DNA of 64,000 nucleotides, taken from Dongia_B sp964406155 (GTDB taxonomy: Bacteria; Pseudomonadota; Alphaproteobacteria; Dongiales; Dongiaceae). Below are positions 26,702 through 36,787 of the stretch, piece by piece (position 1 is the first letter of the stretch; every line of letters starts with the position of its first letter). The translations under genes were made by a program, and so were the position numbers. The notes below the pieces were generated by a model that did no database searches, was not told where the DNA came from, and saw only the letters and a list, made by a program, of their open reading frames with translations. The stretch is taken from the NCBI GenBank assembly GCA_964406155.1, contig CAYOQR010000018.1:1-64000 (forward strand), in the 5' to 3' direction.

Positions 26702-27085
26702 ATGACCGATGACGAAAAGGCCATTCGGCAGGTCGTGGAGACCTGGACGGCTGCCAGCAAGAGGGGCGATACCGCCACCGTGCTCGGCCTGATGACGGAT
26801 GATGTGATCTTCATGGTCCCCGGCCGGGAGCCCTTCGGCAAGGAAGTCTTTGCCGCCGCCTCCACGGGCATGAACGACATGAAGATGGAGGGCACGAACG
26901 AGGTCGTCGAGTTGCAGATACTCGGCGACTGGGCCTTCATCCGCAATCACATCGACATCACCGTGACGCCGCCCGGCAATGATCCCGTTCACCGCTCGGG
27001 CTATACGCTCACGCTCTTGCGCAAGGAGGCCGACGGCCAATGGCGCCTTGCCCGGGATGCCAATCTTCTGGCGGTGCGTAACTGA
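26702..27085 (+). CDS. SnoaL-like/SgcJ-type (DUF4440) protein
   Basis: 127 residues with the NTF2-like cone: IRQVVETWTAASKRGDTATVLGLMTDDV, with only its central part diagnostic, then VPGREPFGKEVFAAA and DWAFIRNHIDITVTP, ending YTLTLLRKEADGQWRLARDANLL. Proteins of this group are small-ligand binders or ketosteroid-isomerase-like enzymes; most have no assigned reaction. AGGGAAG precedes the ATG. It is followed after 37 bases by a secreted protein whose N-terminal half appears related, suggesting local duplication. Confidence 0.84.
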   Translation: MTDDEKAIRQVVETWTAASKRGDTATVLGLMTDDVIFMVPGREPFGKEVFAAASTGMNDMKMEGTNEVVELQILGDWAFIRNHIDITVTPPGNDPVHRSGYTLTLLRKEADGQWRLARDANLLAVRN

Positions 27086-27122
27086 CGGTGCGGCGCGGTC
27101 GCGTGGCAACGGCGGGGGTGAG

Positions 27123-28598
27123 ATGATCGGGAAGTTTTTCTGCGCGGTGGCCGCCTTGATGGCGATGCCTGCTGCTGTGGCCTTCGCTCAGGACACGCCG
27201 ATGGATCAGGCGGTTGAGCAGCGTCTGGGCGATCACGCCAAATACCGTCAGGTCGTCACGGATTTTCAGAAGGCCGTCCGCGCACATGATGCCGCCGCTG
27301 CGGCTGCACTGGTGTCCTACCCGATCGATGTGACGATCGGTGGCAAGAAGACACGGATCGCCGATGCGAAGGCCTTCGCCATGCAATATGACGCCATCGT
27401 CACTCCCGCCATCGCCGCCGCCGTGCAGAACGAGAAATACGACGACATGATGGTCAACGACCAGGGCATCATGCTGGGCCAGGGCGAGGTCTGGGTGAAT
27501 GGGATCTGCCAGGATACGGCCTGCAAGACTGCCGATGTGAAGGTCGTGACGATCCAGGTCCGGTCCGATCTGAGCCCGTCCTTGGCGGCGGAGCAGCTCG
27601 CCTCGGTCGCCCGGGTGCAACCATTGAAGACGTTCAAGAACTGGGTCGTGGGCTGCGACAATGTGCGTGACTGCACCGCCCTCGGCCTGATGCCCGACGG
27701 GGATGGCGGCGCCTATATCCGGATCGCCCGCGATGGCGCGCCGACGGCCATGCCCAAGGTCGATGTAAACATCTATGTGGGCGGCGAGTTGCAACGACCG
27801 GCTGTCACGCTGTCGCTCGACGGAGCCGAGATTCCGGCGGCGGATTTTACCGTCACGACCGGCGACTATGTCACGGCGGCCCTGTCGCCGGTCCGGGCAG
27901 CGGATGTCGCTGCGAAGCTGCACGATGCGAAGGGCCTGAAGATAGCCGTCACGCAGGATGGGAAGACGGTGGCCGAACAGACCATCTCCCTGGCGGGATC
28001 GGCGGCGGCCTTGCTTTATCTCGACGACATGCAGAAGCGTGTCGGCACCGTCACGGCCTTGAGCAAGGCGAAGACGGGTGACCAAGGCGCCAGGCCGGCC
28101 ACCGCCATCCCGCCCATCCCGGTCCTGCCCGTTGTCGTGGCGCAGCGGATGACGGAATTGGAGGCTCCGCTGCCGCCGGTTCCCGCTGGTCTCTCGAAGC
28201 CCGATAACGAGAGTGGCTGCGAGGCCGAGGATGATCTCGTCATCCGGCTCTCGCCTTCCCTGTTGCTCTGGGGTGTGTGCACGCAGAAGGCGGCCTATAA
28301 CACCGCCTATGTGTTCTGGGTGGTGGGTGACGGCAAGCCCAGGCCGGCGCGGTTCGACCTGCCGGGCCGTAAACCGGATCTCGATCCCGGCATGCTGATC
28401 AACCCCGCTCTATCGGATGACGGGATGACGCTGACGGCCTTCAACAAGGTTGTCGGTGCGGGCGATTGCGGTGATACCTCGGATTGGGCCTGGGATGGCG
28501 AGGCCTTCAAGCTGCTGCGATACAGCGAAATGACCGAATGCCGTGGGGTCGCCCCCGAAGATTGGCCGGTCCTCTTCAAGGCCGGTCACAAGTCTTAA
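27123..28598 (+). CDS. secreted SnoaL-like/DUF1176 fusion protein
   Basis: 491 residues. Signal peptide ending AVAFAQ. Residues ~35-165 look like an NTF2/SnoaL-type domain (YRQVVTDFQKAVRAHDAAAAAALV, then GEVWVNGIC). Residues ~170-490 match DUF1176, with FKNWVVGCDNVRDCTALGL, YIRIARDGAP, and a Cys-containing C-terminus (NKVVGAGDCGDTSDWAWDG). DUF1176 proteins are periplasmic and uncharacterised. The start at 27123 follows a G-rich GGGGGTGAG site. The domain pairing is unusual to me. Confidence 0.78.
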   Translation: MIGKFFCAVAALMAMPAAVAFAQDTPMDQAVEQRLGDHAKYRQVVTDFQKAVRAHDAAAAAALVSYPIDVTIGGKKTRIADAKAFAMQYDAIVTPAIAAAVQNEKYDDMMVNDQGIMLGQGEVWVNGICQDTACKTADVKVVTIQVRSDLSPSLAAEQLASVARVQPLKTFKNWVVGCDNVRDCTALGLMPDGDGGAYIRIARDGAPTAMPKVDVNIYVGGELQRPAVTLSLDGAEIPAADFTVTTGDYVTAALSPVRAADVAAKLHDAKGLKIAVTQDGKTVAEQTISLAGSAAALLYLDDMQKRVGTVTALSKAKTGDQGARPATAIPPIPVLPVVVAQRMTELEAPLPPVPAGLSKPDNESGCEAEDDLVIRLSPSLLLWGVCTQKAAYNTAYVFWVVGDGKPRPARFDLPGRKPDLDPGMLINPALSDDGMTLTAFNKVVGAGDCGDTSDWAWDGEAFKLLRYSEMTECRGVAPEDWPVLFKAGHKS

Positions 28599-28760
28599 TA
28601 TTATTACCGGTTGCCCCATACCCGTTGGCGGCATAGCCTGCTGGTGGGATGTCGCGGCTCACGACCGTGATACCCGGCCTGGGGGATTGCATTTGGCAGC
28701 CGGGAACAAACCAGCCGACGGCACGGTTGGAAAGTTGCCACTGCGATAGTGGGGAATCGC

Positions 28761-29132
28761 ATGGCCTGGAAACGATGCTCGGCATCGCTCGAGCAGCTCG
28801 TGGACGCAGTGCTTCACGAGATCACCGATACCTTCGTTCTGCTGATGAACGCTGTCGACGCGCCACCGGATGCCATGCTGTTCTGGCGGGCGACGTCGGA
28901 TGGTCTGGATTTTTTTGCTTCACCCAATGCGGCCGCCTTGCTGCAACACCCAACACTTAGCCGCCATGGCTGGGCGGATTGCGATCCGCCGGCCCCGGTG
29001 GATCTGATCCTGCTCGCGGGCAAGGGCGATCCGGAACGCTTGTTCCTGCCGCATAAGGTAAAACTCGTCGCACAGCGCGATAAGCCTCAAGCGACGGATG
29101 TCGTCAAGAAATGGAATTCGGACGAGGCATAG
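28761..29132 (+). CDS. hypothetical protein
   Basis: 123 residues, unrecognised. The N-terminal part is helical (SASLEQLVDAVLHEITDTFVLLMNAV). The middle (MLFWRATSDGLDFFASPNAAALLQHP) and the segment DCDPPAPVDLILLAGKGDPERLFLPHKVKL suggest a small alpha/beta protein. No signal peptide or membrane segment. TGGGGA stands six bases before ATG 28761; GTG 28749 is in frame. Base composition resembles its neighbours. It is convergent with pbpC. Confidence 0.55.
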   Translation: MAWKRCSASLEQLVDAVLHEITDTFVLLMNAVDAPPDAMLFWRATSDGLDFFASPNAAALLQHPTLSRHGWADCDPPAPVDLILLAGKGDPERLFLPHKVKLVAQRDKPQATDVVKKWNSDEA

Positions 29133-29176
29133 AAGCGGACGCTGGCACAACGTGCCCCGATCTGCGATGTCCCGAT

Positions 29177-31378
29177 CTATTGCAACCAAACCGCCGCGCT
29201 GGCGCTATGACCTTCCTTATCGATCACCGTCACCCGGACCGCGCCGCGCCCATCCGGCTGCCATTCGGTCTGGCGGCGATAAGGCAGGCTCGCGACCGGC
29301 TGGCCATTGACCAGCCAGCGCAGCGGCATGACCCCGCCAGCGGCGCGCAGCACCAGCGGCTTGCCGGTGGCCTGGGCGGTGATCTGGCCGCTCCCCTCGC
29401 CGCTTCCATCGTCGATTTCTTGATGGCTGAGGCCGAGTTCGACCGTGGCACCGTCGACCGGGAATTGCAGGCTGAGATTATCGCGCGGCGACGCGGTATC
29501 GGTCGCCATCATCGGCCGGCTCTGGAAGCGCCGCAGATTGGCCGGCAGGTTCAGCGTGTCGCTCAGGATCGCCCCGGCCGGGGGCTGGGCCGGCAAGGCG
29601 CTGGGGGCCGCCGGCAATTGGTCGAAGGCTTCGAACAGGATCGGCGCCGCCGTATCGCGCCCCATGCGGTCGGGCGAGAAAGTACCATCGGGCCGGCCGA
29701 CCCAGACGCCGATCGTGTAGCGCGCATTATAGCCGATCGCCCAGGCATCTCGGTAACCATAGGAGGTGCCAGTCTTGTAGGCGATCTGGGTGGCGCCGCG
29801 CCGATTGCTGCTGGCCAGCCAGTTCGGCGGCGGCGGCGTGTCGCTGAGGATGCGCGTCAGATAGTAAGCAGCGGTCGGCGAGACCAGCGGATTGGCTTTT
29901 GGGGGCTCGGCATCGGCGGGCATATCCTGGAGCGCGGTCTTGTAGATCAGCGGCCGCACCTCGCCCTGATCGGCAAGGCCGGCATAGAGCGTCACCAACC
30001 CTTCCAGCGAAATGCCGACACCGCCGAGCGCGATCGGCAGGCCGGGTGTCGTCGTCTGCGGCGGCAGGCGCAAGGGAATGCCGACATCCGACAGGCGCTG
30101 CATGAAACGTGCGGGACCGAGGCGATCAAGTAATGCCACTGCCGGCAGGTTGCGTGAGGTCTGCAGGGCTTCGCGCGCCGTCAGATCGCCGCGAAAGAGA
30201 TTGTCGAAATTCTGCGGCGCGTAATCGCCGAAGCGCATGGCGATATCCTGCATCACCGTTTCCGGATGAACCAGGAGATCGTCGAAGCCGAGACCGTAGA
30301 TGAACGGCTTCAGCGCCGATCCCGGCGAGCGGATCGCCGTCACCATGTCGTTCTGGCCGAACCGCTGATCGGCGAAGAAATCGCTGGAGCCGATATAGGC
30401 GCGCACCTGCCGGCCGTCATTCTCGACGACGAGAACGGCGATCGAGGCGGCCGGTTCCAATTGCCGCTGATGCCGGGCGACCAGCATCTGCAGGCGGCGT
30501 TGCAGGTCGCCGTCCAGGGTTGTCGTGATGATGCCAGTGTCCGGCATTTCCCGCACCAGCCGTTGGGCGAGATGCGGTGCATCGATGGGCGCCGGCTGAC
30601 GCGAGGTCGGCACCGGCTCCCGCACCGCCGCCGCGAATTGCCCTTCGTCGATGATGCCAGCCGCCAGCAGGCGCCGCAGGACTTTATCGCGCGCGGCTTC
30701 GGCCGCTGCCGGAAAACGGTCGGGACGCTGGCGTTCGGGCGATTGCGGCAGCGCCACCAGCAAGGCCGCTTCGGCATCGCTCAGGCGGGCCGGCTCCTTG
30801 CCGAAATAAGCCAGGCTGGCGGCGCGGACGCCTTCCAGATTGCCGCCATAGGGCGCCAGCGACATGTAGATGCCGAGGATCTGTTCCGGCTCGTAATGCC
30901 ATTGCAGTTGCAGCGCCCGCGCCATTTCGGTGAGCTTGGCGCCGATGGTCCGAGGGCGTGGTTCCAGCAGGCGCGCGGTCTGCATGGTGAGGGTCGAAGC
31001 GCCGGAGACGGTATGGCCGGCATGCACCGCTTGGCCGACGGCACGCAGCACCGCCAGCGGATCGACCCCCAGGTGATGGCCGAAGCGCTTATCCTCATAG
31101 GCGATCAGGAAGCGGCGAAACTTGCCATCGACCCGGGAGGTATCCACCGGATAGCGCCAAGCCCCGTCCGCCGCCGCGAAAGCCCGCAGCACCGATCCGT
31201 CCTCGGCCACCACCAGGGTCGATTGCTGCGACAGTCGCGTAAGGTCGGGCGGAAAGATCCGGTCGAGTGCGATGACAGCGGCAACGGCAAGCAAGGCCAC
31301 GGCCAGGGTCGCCAACCCCACCAGCCGTCTCCTTTGCCTGATCGTCGCTATCGCTCGCCTCAACATGCGTTCCGCCAC
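29177..31378 (-). CDS. pbpC: penicillin-binding protein 1C
   Basis: 733 residues. N-terminal membrane anchor (LVGLATLAVALLAVAAVIAL). The glycosyltransferase 51 domain has AYEDKRFGHHLGVDPLAVLRA and TLTMQTARLLEPRPRTIG. The transpeptidase domain has SPGSALKPFIYGLG (SxxK), SRNLPA (SxN) and YKTGTSYGYRDAW (KTGT). A BiPBP_C domain closes the protein (PLRWLVNGQPVASLP). This is the PBP1C architecture, which in many proteobacteria partners a periplasmic alpha-2-macroglobulin. The macroglobulin gene lies directly upstream, 22 bases away. Confidence 0.95.
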   Translation of the reverse strand: MAERMLRRAIATIRQRRRLVGLATLAVALLAVAAVIALDRIFPPDLTRLSQQSTLVVAEDGSVLRAFAAADGAWRYPVDTSRVDGKFRRFLIAYEDKRFGHHLGVDPLAVLRAVGQAVHAGHTVSGASTLTMQTARLLEPRPRTIGAKLTEMARALQLQWHYEPEQILGIYMSLAPYGGNLEGVRAASLAYFGKEPARLSDAEAALLVALPQSPERQRPDRFPAAAEAARDKVLRRLLAAGIIDEGQFAAAVREPVPTSRQPAPIDAPHLAQRLVREMPDTGIITTTLDGDLQRRLQMLVARHQRQLEPAASIAVLVVENDGRQVRAYIGSSDFFADQRFGQNDMVTAIRSPGSALKPFIYGLGFDDLLVHPETVMQDIAMRFGDYAPQNFDNLFRGDLTAREALQTSRNLPAVALLDRLGPARFMQRLSDVGIPLRLPPQTTTPGLPIALGGVGISLEGLVTLYAGLADQGEVRPLIYKTALQDMPADAEPPKANPLVSPTAAYYLTRILSDTPPPPNWLASSNRRGATQIAYKTGTSYGYRDAWAIGYNARYTIGVWVGRPDGTFSPDRMGRDTAAPILFEAFDQLPAAPSALPAQPPAGAILSDTLNLPANLRRFQSRPMMATDTASPRDNLSLQFPVDGATVELGLSHQEIDDGSGEGSGQITAQATGKPLVLRAAGGVMPLRWLVNGQPVASLPYRRQTEWQPDGRGAVRVTVIDKEGHSASAAVWLQ

Positions 31379-31400
31379 GACCCTTCCGGAAGACCTTCGC

Positions 31401-34400
31401 TCAGGGCGCCGTGATGACCAATTTGCCGGCCGGCCCCTGGGCGCGGTATTCGGGCTTGTACATGTCCTCGATCGTCACGGCGGGGACCTTGTATTTACCC
31501 GGCGTCACCACGCGCGCGAGATAGGCCACGGTGAAATCGCGCTGGCCGCCATTGCTGTGATCGGTATCGCCCGTATCGAAGGCCGCGACATAACGGTCAT
31601 CGCGATATTCCTCGTAATCCGGCGTGCTCAAGGCCGGCAGCCAGGCGTAATCCGAGGTCTGCCGCCGGTCGGACAAGCGGGCATTCTCGATCTCCAGGCC
31701 GGCCGGCAAGAGATCAACGATCATGGACTGGTGATTGCTGTTATCGGTCACCTGTCCCTTGATCACCACCACCAGCAGATCGTTCTGCTTCAACTGGTCC
31801 AGCACCGCCGGCGTGCCGTCGGGCAGGTAATAGCCGCGATCGATGGTGTAGCCGTTGCTGCTGGCCGGCTGGTCGTCAACCGGGATACCGGTCGAGGTCG
31901 CCCGCGCATAAACCACCCCCTGCCCCGCATTGGCGGCACCGAAACCCTTCAGCAGATTGCCTTGATCGAAGCTGCGGGTATAGGGCCGGTCCTGCTTGAC
32001 CGCCTCCGAGCCATCGACCGTCAGGCTCAGTTCGGGTGACTTGCCGCTGGTTGCGCTGGCGGCCAGCAGCAGCCAGGCCTGTTCCTGGGTGGAGAGATAT
32101 TTGCGGCCGTTCTGCCGGCTTGCCAATTGTTCCAGCAACGAAGCCGGCCGCTGATTGTCCGGCATCAGATCGGCCATGCCGCTTTCCGTCAGCAAGGCGA
32201 CGATGGCCGAGAGATCACGCAGATCCGAGCCGTAATCCCACCAGACGTCATTGCGCTTGCCGATACGGCCGAGCGCCAGCTTGAAGCCCTCCAGGGCCCG
32301 CGCCTGATCGCCGCTCATCGCCAGGGCGCTGGCCAATTGAGCCAGCGGCAAGGTCGGCGCGCTATCCTTATAGGTATCGTAGACATAGCGCAGGTCGCTG
32401 AGATTGGCCTGTTTCGCGACCGTCAGCACGTAAAGCGCATAGGCCTTGGCCGGCAGGCTGACGGTGTAACGCTGCCAGGAATCGCCGATATCCTGGCGGG
32501 TCACCTGGCGCAGGCCGTTCAGCCCGTTCTCATAGGCGCTTTCCGGCATCTTGAAGCCCTTGGCCTTGGCCCGGGTCAGGAAATCCATGGCATAGGCCGA
32601 AAGCCAGGGTTCCGCCGGGCCGGCGCTGGTCCAGAGCGAGAACTGCCCGTCGAAACGCTGCCGTTCGAGGACGCGGGCGACCGCGCGCTGAAGCTGATCC
32701 GCATCGATCTTCTTGTAGCGGTCGTCGAGCCCCCAGGCGGTTGCGACATCGCTGGCGAAGAGCAAGGGGAAAGCGACACTGGTGGTCTGCTCCAGGCAGC
32801 CATAGGGATAATGCTCCAGCGATTTCAGCACCGATTGCACATCGAGATTGGGCGTCGTGCTGAAAGAGGCGCGGATCAGGCCGGTGCCCGGCAGGAACTT
32901 CTCCAGCGCATTTGCCGGCACATCCAGTTGCTCCCCGGGTTTCAGGTTGGCGACCTGGCTTTCGGTCATTGGCAGTTGCGCCGGGCGTACCGGCACGGAG
33001 AAATGGCGCTCCAGGCGATAGTTGTTGGGGCCGGTGACGGTCAGCGTGATTTCGCCGCTGCCGACGCGATTGCCCAGCATGGCGATGCGGCGCGAGACCG
33101 TAGCGCCCTTCTTCAGTTCCGTCGTGAAATCGGCATCGGCTGCCAGTTGCACATCGTCCTTGGCCTGCAAGGCGACGCTGTACTGCCCGTCGGCACCGTC
33201 GAGATTCTGCAGCGACAGCGAGAACGAGCTCTGATCGCCCGGCGCCAGGAAGCGCGGCGTCGAGACTTCCGCGACCACCGGATCACGTACCACCAGACCA
33301 GCTTCGGTCGAGCCGATATTGCGCGCATCATAGGCGACCGCCATCAAGCGCAGGCGGCCGTTATAATCCGGGATATCGAAGCCGATGGTGGCCTTGCCGT
33401 CCTTGCCGACAGAGACCAGGCCGGAGAACAGCGCCACCAGCTTGATCTCGGGTGGCGCGCCCCGCTGCTTCAGATCGCCGTCGCCGCCTTCTCGGATCTG
33501 GCCGCGTCGGCCGAGCTTGCCGTCGATCAACTGGCCGTAGAGATCGCGCACCTCCGTGCCCAACCGACGCTTGCCGAGATAGTAATTGAGCGGATCCGGG
33601 GTCGCGAAATCGGTCAGTTGCAGAATGCCCTCATCGACCGCCGCCAGGGTCAGCATGGCGGTGCCCCCGGACATGTTGCTGATCGTCACCGGCAGCTCGA
33701 TATGCTGGCGCGGCAGGATCTTGTCCGGCACGGTCATGGCGATCTGCAATTGCCGCGGCTTCGGATCGATGCCGAGCCAGGTGACGCCAATGGCGCGCCC
33801 GGGCCCCCGCTCCGCTTTCTCACCCGGCCGGAAGGCGCTGGCCAGGACATAGGCCCCTGCCCCCCATTCACCGTCGATCGGAATGCGCACGGTCTTGCCG
33901 CCACGCGGAACGGTGACGACGCGGCTGTCGATCAGCTTGTCGGTGGCGACCGTCACCAGCACTTCGCCGTCGAAGGGCGGGCGGATCATCACCTCGGCGC
34001 TATCGCCCGGCTGATAAAGCGGTTTGTCGGCGGTCAAAGACAGCTTGTCCGGCGTATCGCCGGTGCCGGGTGCGGCACCCCAGCCAGCATGGAAGCGCAC
34101 CGAGACGGCGCTGCCGCTGGCCTGGTCATAGACTTCCAGCCGGTAATTGCCCCAATCGACAGTCTCGGCGATCTTGCCGGGCGTCGCGGCGGCGATATCC
34201 AGGCTGCCGGTCCGCACCGCACCGTCACGGACGGTGACGGCATAGTCCCAGCTTCCGCCGCTATAGAACCAGTTATAGTCCCAGTCTTCCTTGACCAGAC
34301 GGTATTGCAGCTTGGGCTGGGCGATACGCTGGCCGGCGCTGTCGAGGGCGATGACCTCGAAACCGGCCTCGCTGCCATCGGCCACTTCGTTATTGGCGAA

Positions 34401-36671
34401 ATCCGGCTTGATGCCGAGGGTCATGCCCTCGCGCCGGATCGGCAGGGTGACGCTCTTGATCACCGGCCGGCCGCCGAATTCATAGACCTCGACCCGGAGG
34501 GTTGCAGCCAGGGGCGACTGCACATCGGGCAGTTCGTCGAGCAGGACCGGCAGCACGACCTTGCCCTCGGCATCGGTGCGTCGGTCGGTCAAGGCGATGC
34601 GCTTGGCGGCGACATCCTCATCGGCCAGGCCGAACTGATAGCCGGTATAACTGGGGAACGGATTGGGGTCGCGGGCCAGGGTGATATCGGCCTTGGTCAC
34701 CAGATCGGCCGCCGGCGCGCCGTACAGGAATTTCGCCCCGACATCGACCTTGCTCTCCTGGCCCTGTGCCAGGAAGTCGCCCTCCGGCTTCGCCGAGACT
34801 TCGATCCGCGCCGGCACCACATCCTCGACCAGGAAACTGGTGGTGGCGATCGGCTGGCCCTTGGGATCGACATAGGCCTCGACGCTCCAGGACCCGGTGC
34901 GGGCGCTGACATCGATGGCGATATCCCGCTGGAAACCGCCCAGCGTATCGGCATCGCCGGCCTTGTCCTTGAGATTGTCGAACCGCATCGCTTCGACGCC
35001 GTCGGGCCGCAGGACCCGCAAGGTGATCGGCAGGCCGGTGATCGCCTTCGCCGCCGTGTCGCGCAGCAGGGCGACGAGATGCACGGTCTCGCCAGGGCGA
35101 TAGACGCCGCGATCGGTATAGAAGAAGAGATCCTGCCGGTCGGGCGCGGTCCGGCCGCTGACGCCGCGATCGCTGAGGTCATAGGCGGCGCGGGTCAGAT
35201 CGAGGAAGCTGAAATCGCCATCTTTCGGCCGTAGCGCCATGACCGCCGTGGCGGTCCGTCCGCCGGCGCCGCGCAGCAGGCCGGCATCGAAATGGGCAAA
35301 GCCGCTGCGGTCGGTCCGGGCGGTGGCCAGGACCTCGTTGTTGCGGGCCAGCAGGCGCACCTCGACCCGGTCGATCGGCGTCGCCTCCGCCAGGGAACGG
35401 GCGAAGACCGACAGGCCGTCGGCGCCGGAAAGCGTCGTAAGGCCGAGATCGGAGACGATCAGCCATTGCGTCGCATAGGCGTCCCAATAGGTGTCGTCGC
35501 CGGGATTGCCTTCATTGGCATCCGTCTCCTCGCCCGCCTTGAAGGGCCGCGCCATCAGGATATAGATGCCGGGCTGCGGCTTGCCGATAAGGTCGCCGAC
35601 CGGGATCGAGGTCGCCTGCCGCACATTCTTGTCGGTGGCGATATCCATCGAGCCTTTCCATATCTCCTCGCCGGTTTCCTCGGCGATGCGGCGGCCGTCA
35701 TATTCATAGAGGTTGTTGAGGAAGCGCCGGTCGTTGAGCTGCTGGATCAGGTTGCGGTCGTTGATCCGCAGCATTTTCAATTTGACGCGGTCGACATTGA
35801 CGCTGAACAGCGGCACGCCGGTCGAACCGATGCGCGGCAGGACATAGGCTTGGTTGCGGAACCCGACCGAGGGTTCCCGGTCGCCGATCGCTACCTCGAT
35901 CTTCTGGCTCTCGTCGAGCGTGCCACGGAAGGCCGCCGGCAGGCCCTTCAGCACCGTCACCTGATAGGTCTTGCTGTAATCGAAGCCCTCGATGCAGAGC
36001 GTGCCGTCCTGGACCTGGAAGGTCGGTTGAATTTCCGGCTCGATGCGGACGTAATCCTCATAGCGCAACTGGGCGCCGCCGCGCAGATCGCGGTCGAATT
36101 CGATACAGGCCTGGGCGCGATCACCCGCCGAGGCGGTCTTGCTGCCGAGGATATGGAAGGCGATCTGGTCGCTGAGGCGCCGGAGCCCGGCCGTGGCTTC
36201 CGGATCGGCCACCAGTTCGGCGGCTTTCTGATAAGCGGTCAGCGCTTCGGGAAGGCGTTTCGCCGCTTCCAGGTTGCGGGCCACGCGGAGCATCTGGCTG
36301 CCGCGCTGCCGGTCGGTGACGCCCTGCTGATAGGCCAGGTAGGCGGCGTAAGCCGTCTCAAGCTCCTTGCCGCCGAGCTTTTCTTCCGCCTGCGCCAACC
36401 CGTCCCAGACTTCGTAGCGGTAATCGCCCGCGTGAATCAGGCGTTGCGCCGCATCCTCCGCGCCTTTCCAATCGTTCTGGTCGATGGCCGTGGACAAAGT
36501 CGCCAGCAGCGTATCCGGATCGGTTTCCCCCTCCGGCAAGGTTTGCCCGGCGATCTTGTCGCGGAATTCATTTGCCGCGCCCTCGAAAGCTGACAGATCG
36601 GCTGCCCGCGCCGTTGCGGCGGGCAGGACGAAAACGAACAGGGCGATAAGGAGGTACTTCAGCGACGTCAT
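31401..36671 (-). CDS. bacterial alpha-2-macroglobulin (YfhM/MagD-like)
   Basis: 1756 residues. A signal peptide ends ATARAADL, with no lipobox Cys, so it is predicted to be soluble in the periplasm, unlike the E. coli lipoprotein. MG domains follow (RGVYRPGETVHLVALLRD, KPLYQPGDSAEVMIRPPF), then the A2M segment (EGILQLTDFATPDPLNYY). The thioester motif YPYGCLEQTTS has Cys1292 and Gln1295, and a C-terminal TED/receptor region is present. It traps attacking proteases, and with PBP1C may protect or monitor the wall. ATG 36671 starts directly at the signal peptide; 36707 is possible. It is divergent from an ELM1-family gene. Confidence 0.93.
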   Translation of the reverse strand: MTSLKYLLIALFVFVLPAATARAADLSAFEGAANEFRDKIAGQTLPEGETDPDTLLATLSTAIDQNDWKGAEDAAQRLIHAGDYRYEVWDGLAQAEEKLGGKELETAYAAYLAYQQGVTDRQRGSQMLRVARNLEAAKRLPEALTAYQKAAELVADPEATAGLRRLSDQIAFHILGSKTASAGDRAQACIEFDRDLRGGAQLRYEDYVRIEPEIQPTFQVQDGTLCIEGFDYSKTYQVTVLKGLPAAFRGTLDESQKIEVAIGDREPSVGFRNQAYVLPRIGSTGVPLFSVNVDRVKLKMLRINDRNLIQQLNDRRFLNNLYEYDGRRIAEETGEEIWKGSMDIATDKNVRQATSIPVGDLIGKPQPGIYILMARPFKAGEETDANEGNPGDDTYWDAYATQWLIVSDLGLTTLSGADGLSVFARSLAEATPIDRVEVRLLARNNEVLATARTDRSGFAHFDAGLLRGAGGRTATAVMALRPKDGDFSFLDLTRAAYDLSDRGVSGRTAPDRQDLFFYTDRGVYRPGETVHLVALLRDTAAKAITGLPITLRVLRPDGVEAMRFDNLKDKAGDADTLGGFQRDIAIDVSARTGSWSVEAYVDPKGQPIATTSFLVEDVVPARIEVSAKPEGDFLAQGQESKVDVGAKFLYGAPAADLVTKADITLARDPNPFPSYTGYQFGLADEDVAAKRIALTDRRTDAEGKVVLPVLLDELPDVQSPLAATLRVEVYEFGGRPVIKSVTLPIRREGMTLGIKPDFANNEVADGSEAGFEVIALDSAGQRIAQPKLQYRLVKEDWDYNWFYSGGSWDYAVTVRDGAVRTGSLDIAAATPGKIAETVDWGNYRLEVYDQASGSAVSVRFHAGWGAAPGTGDTPDKLSLTADKPLYQPGDSAEVMIRPPFDGEVLVTVATDKLIDSRVVTVPRGGKTVRIPIDGEWGAGAYVLASAFRPGEKAERGPGRAIGVTWLGIDPKPRQLQIAMTVPDKILPRQHIELPVTISNMSGGTAMLTLAAVDEGILQLTDFATPDPLNYYLGKRRLGTEVRDLYGQLIDGKLGRRGQIREGGDGDLKQRGAPPEIKLVALFSGLVSVGKDGKATIGFDIPDYNGRLRLMAVAYDARNIGSTEAGLVVRDPVVAEVSTPRFLAPGDQSSFSLSLQNLDGADGQYSVALQAKDDVQLAADADFTTELKKGATVSRRIAMLGNRVGSGEITLTVTGPNNYRLERHFSVPVRPAQLPMTESQVANLKPGEQLDVPANALEKFLPGTGLIRASFSTTPNLDVQSVLKSLEHYPYGCLEQTTSVAFPLLFASDVATAWGLDDRYKKIDADQLQRAVARVLERQRFDGQFSLWTSAGPAEPWLSAYAMDFLTRAKAKGFKMPESAYENGLNGLRQVTRQDIGDSWQRYTVSLPAKAYALYVLTVAKQANLSDLRYVYDTYKDSAPTLPLAQLASALAMSGDQARALEGFKLALGRIGKRNDVWWDYGSDLRDLSAIVALLTESGMADLMPDNQRPASLLEQLASRQNGRKYLSTQEQAWLLLAASATSGKSPELSLTVDGSEAVKQDRPYTRSFDQGNLLKGFGAANAGQGVVYARATSTGIPVDDQPASSNGYTIDRGYYLPDGTPAVLDQLKQNDLLVVVIKGQVTDNSNHQSMIVDLLPAGLEIENARLSDRRQTSDYAWLPALSTPDYEEYRDDRYVAAFDTGDTDHSNGGQRDFTVAYLARVVTPGKYKVPAVTIEDMYKPEYRAQGPAGKLVITAP

Positions 36672-36787
36672 GGCAGCTCTACCGATGGCGAATGGAACGG
36701 AGGGCATATCTGCGGCAATTTGCGGGGTGAATTGGTCACGATGACATAATACCGACTAGTTGCCAAAACGTACCATTCGATTCCGGC

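Noticed and set aside
32127..35234. 1035-codon open frame opposite the macroglobulin
   Set aside because: Antisense shadow; the opposite strand has clear domains and the thioester motif.
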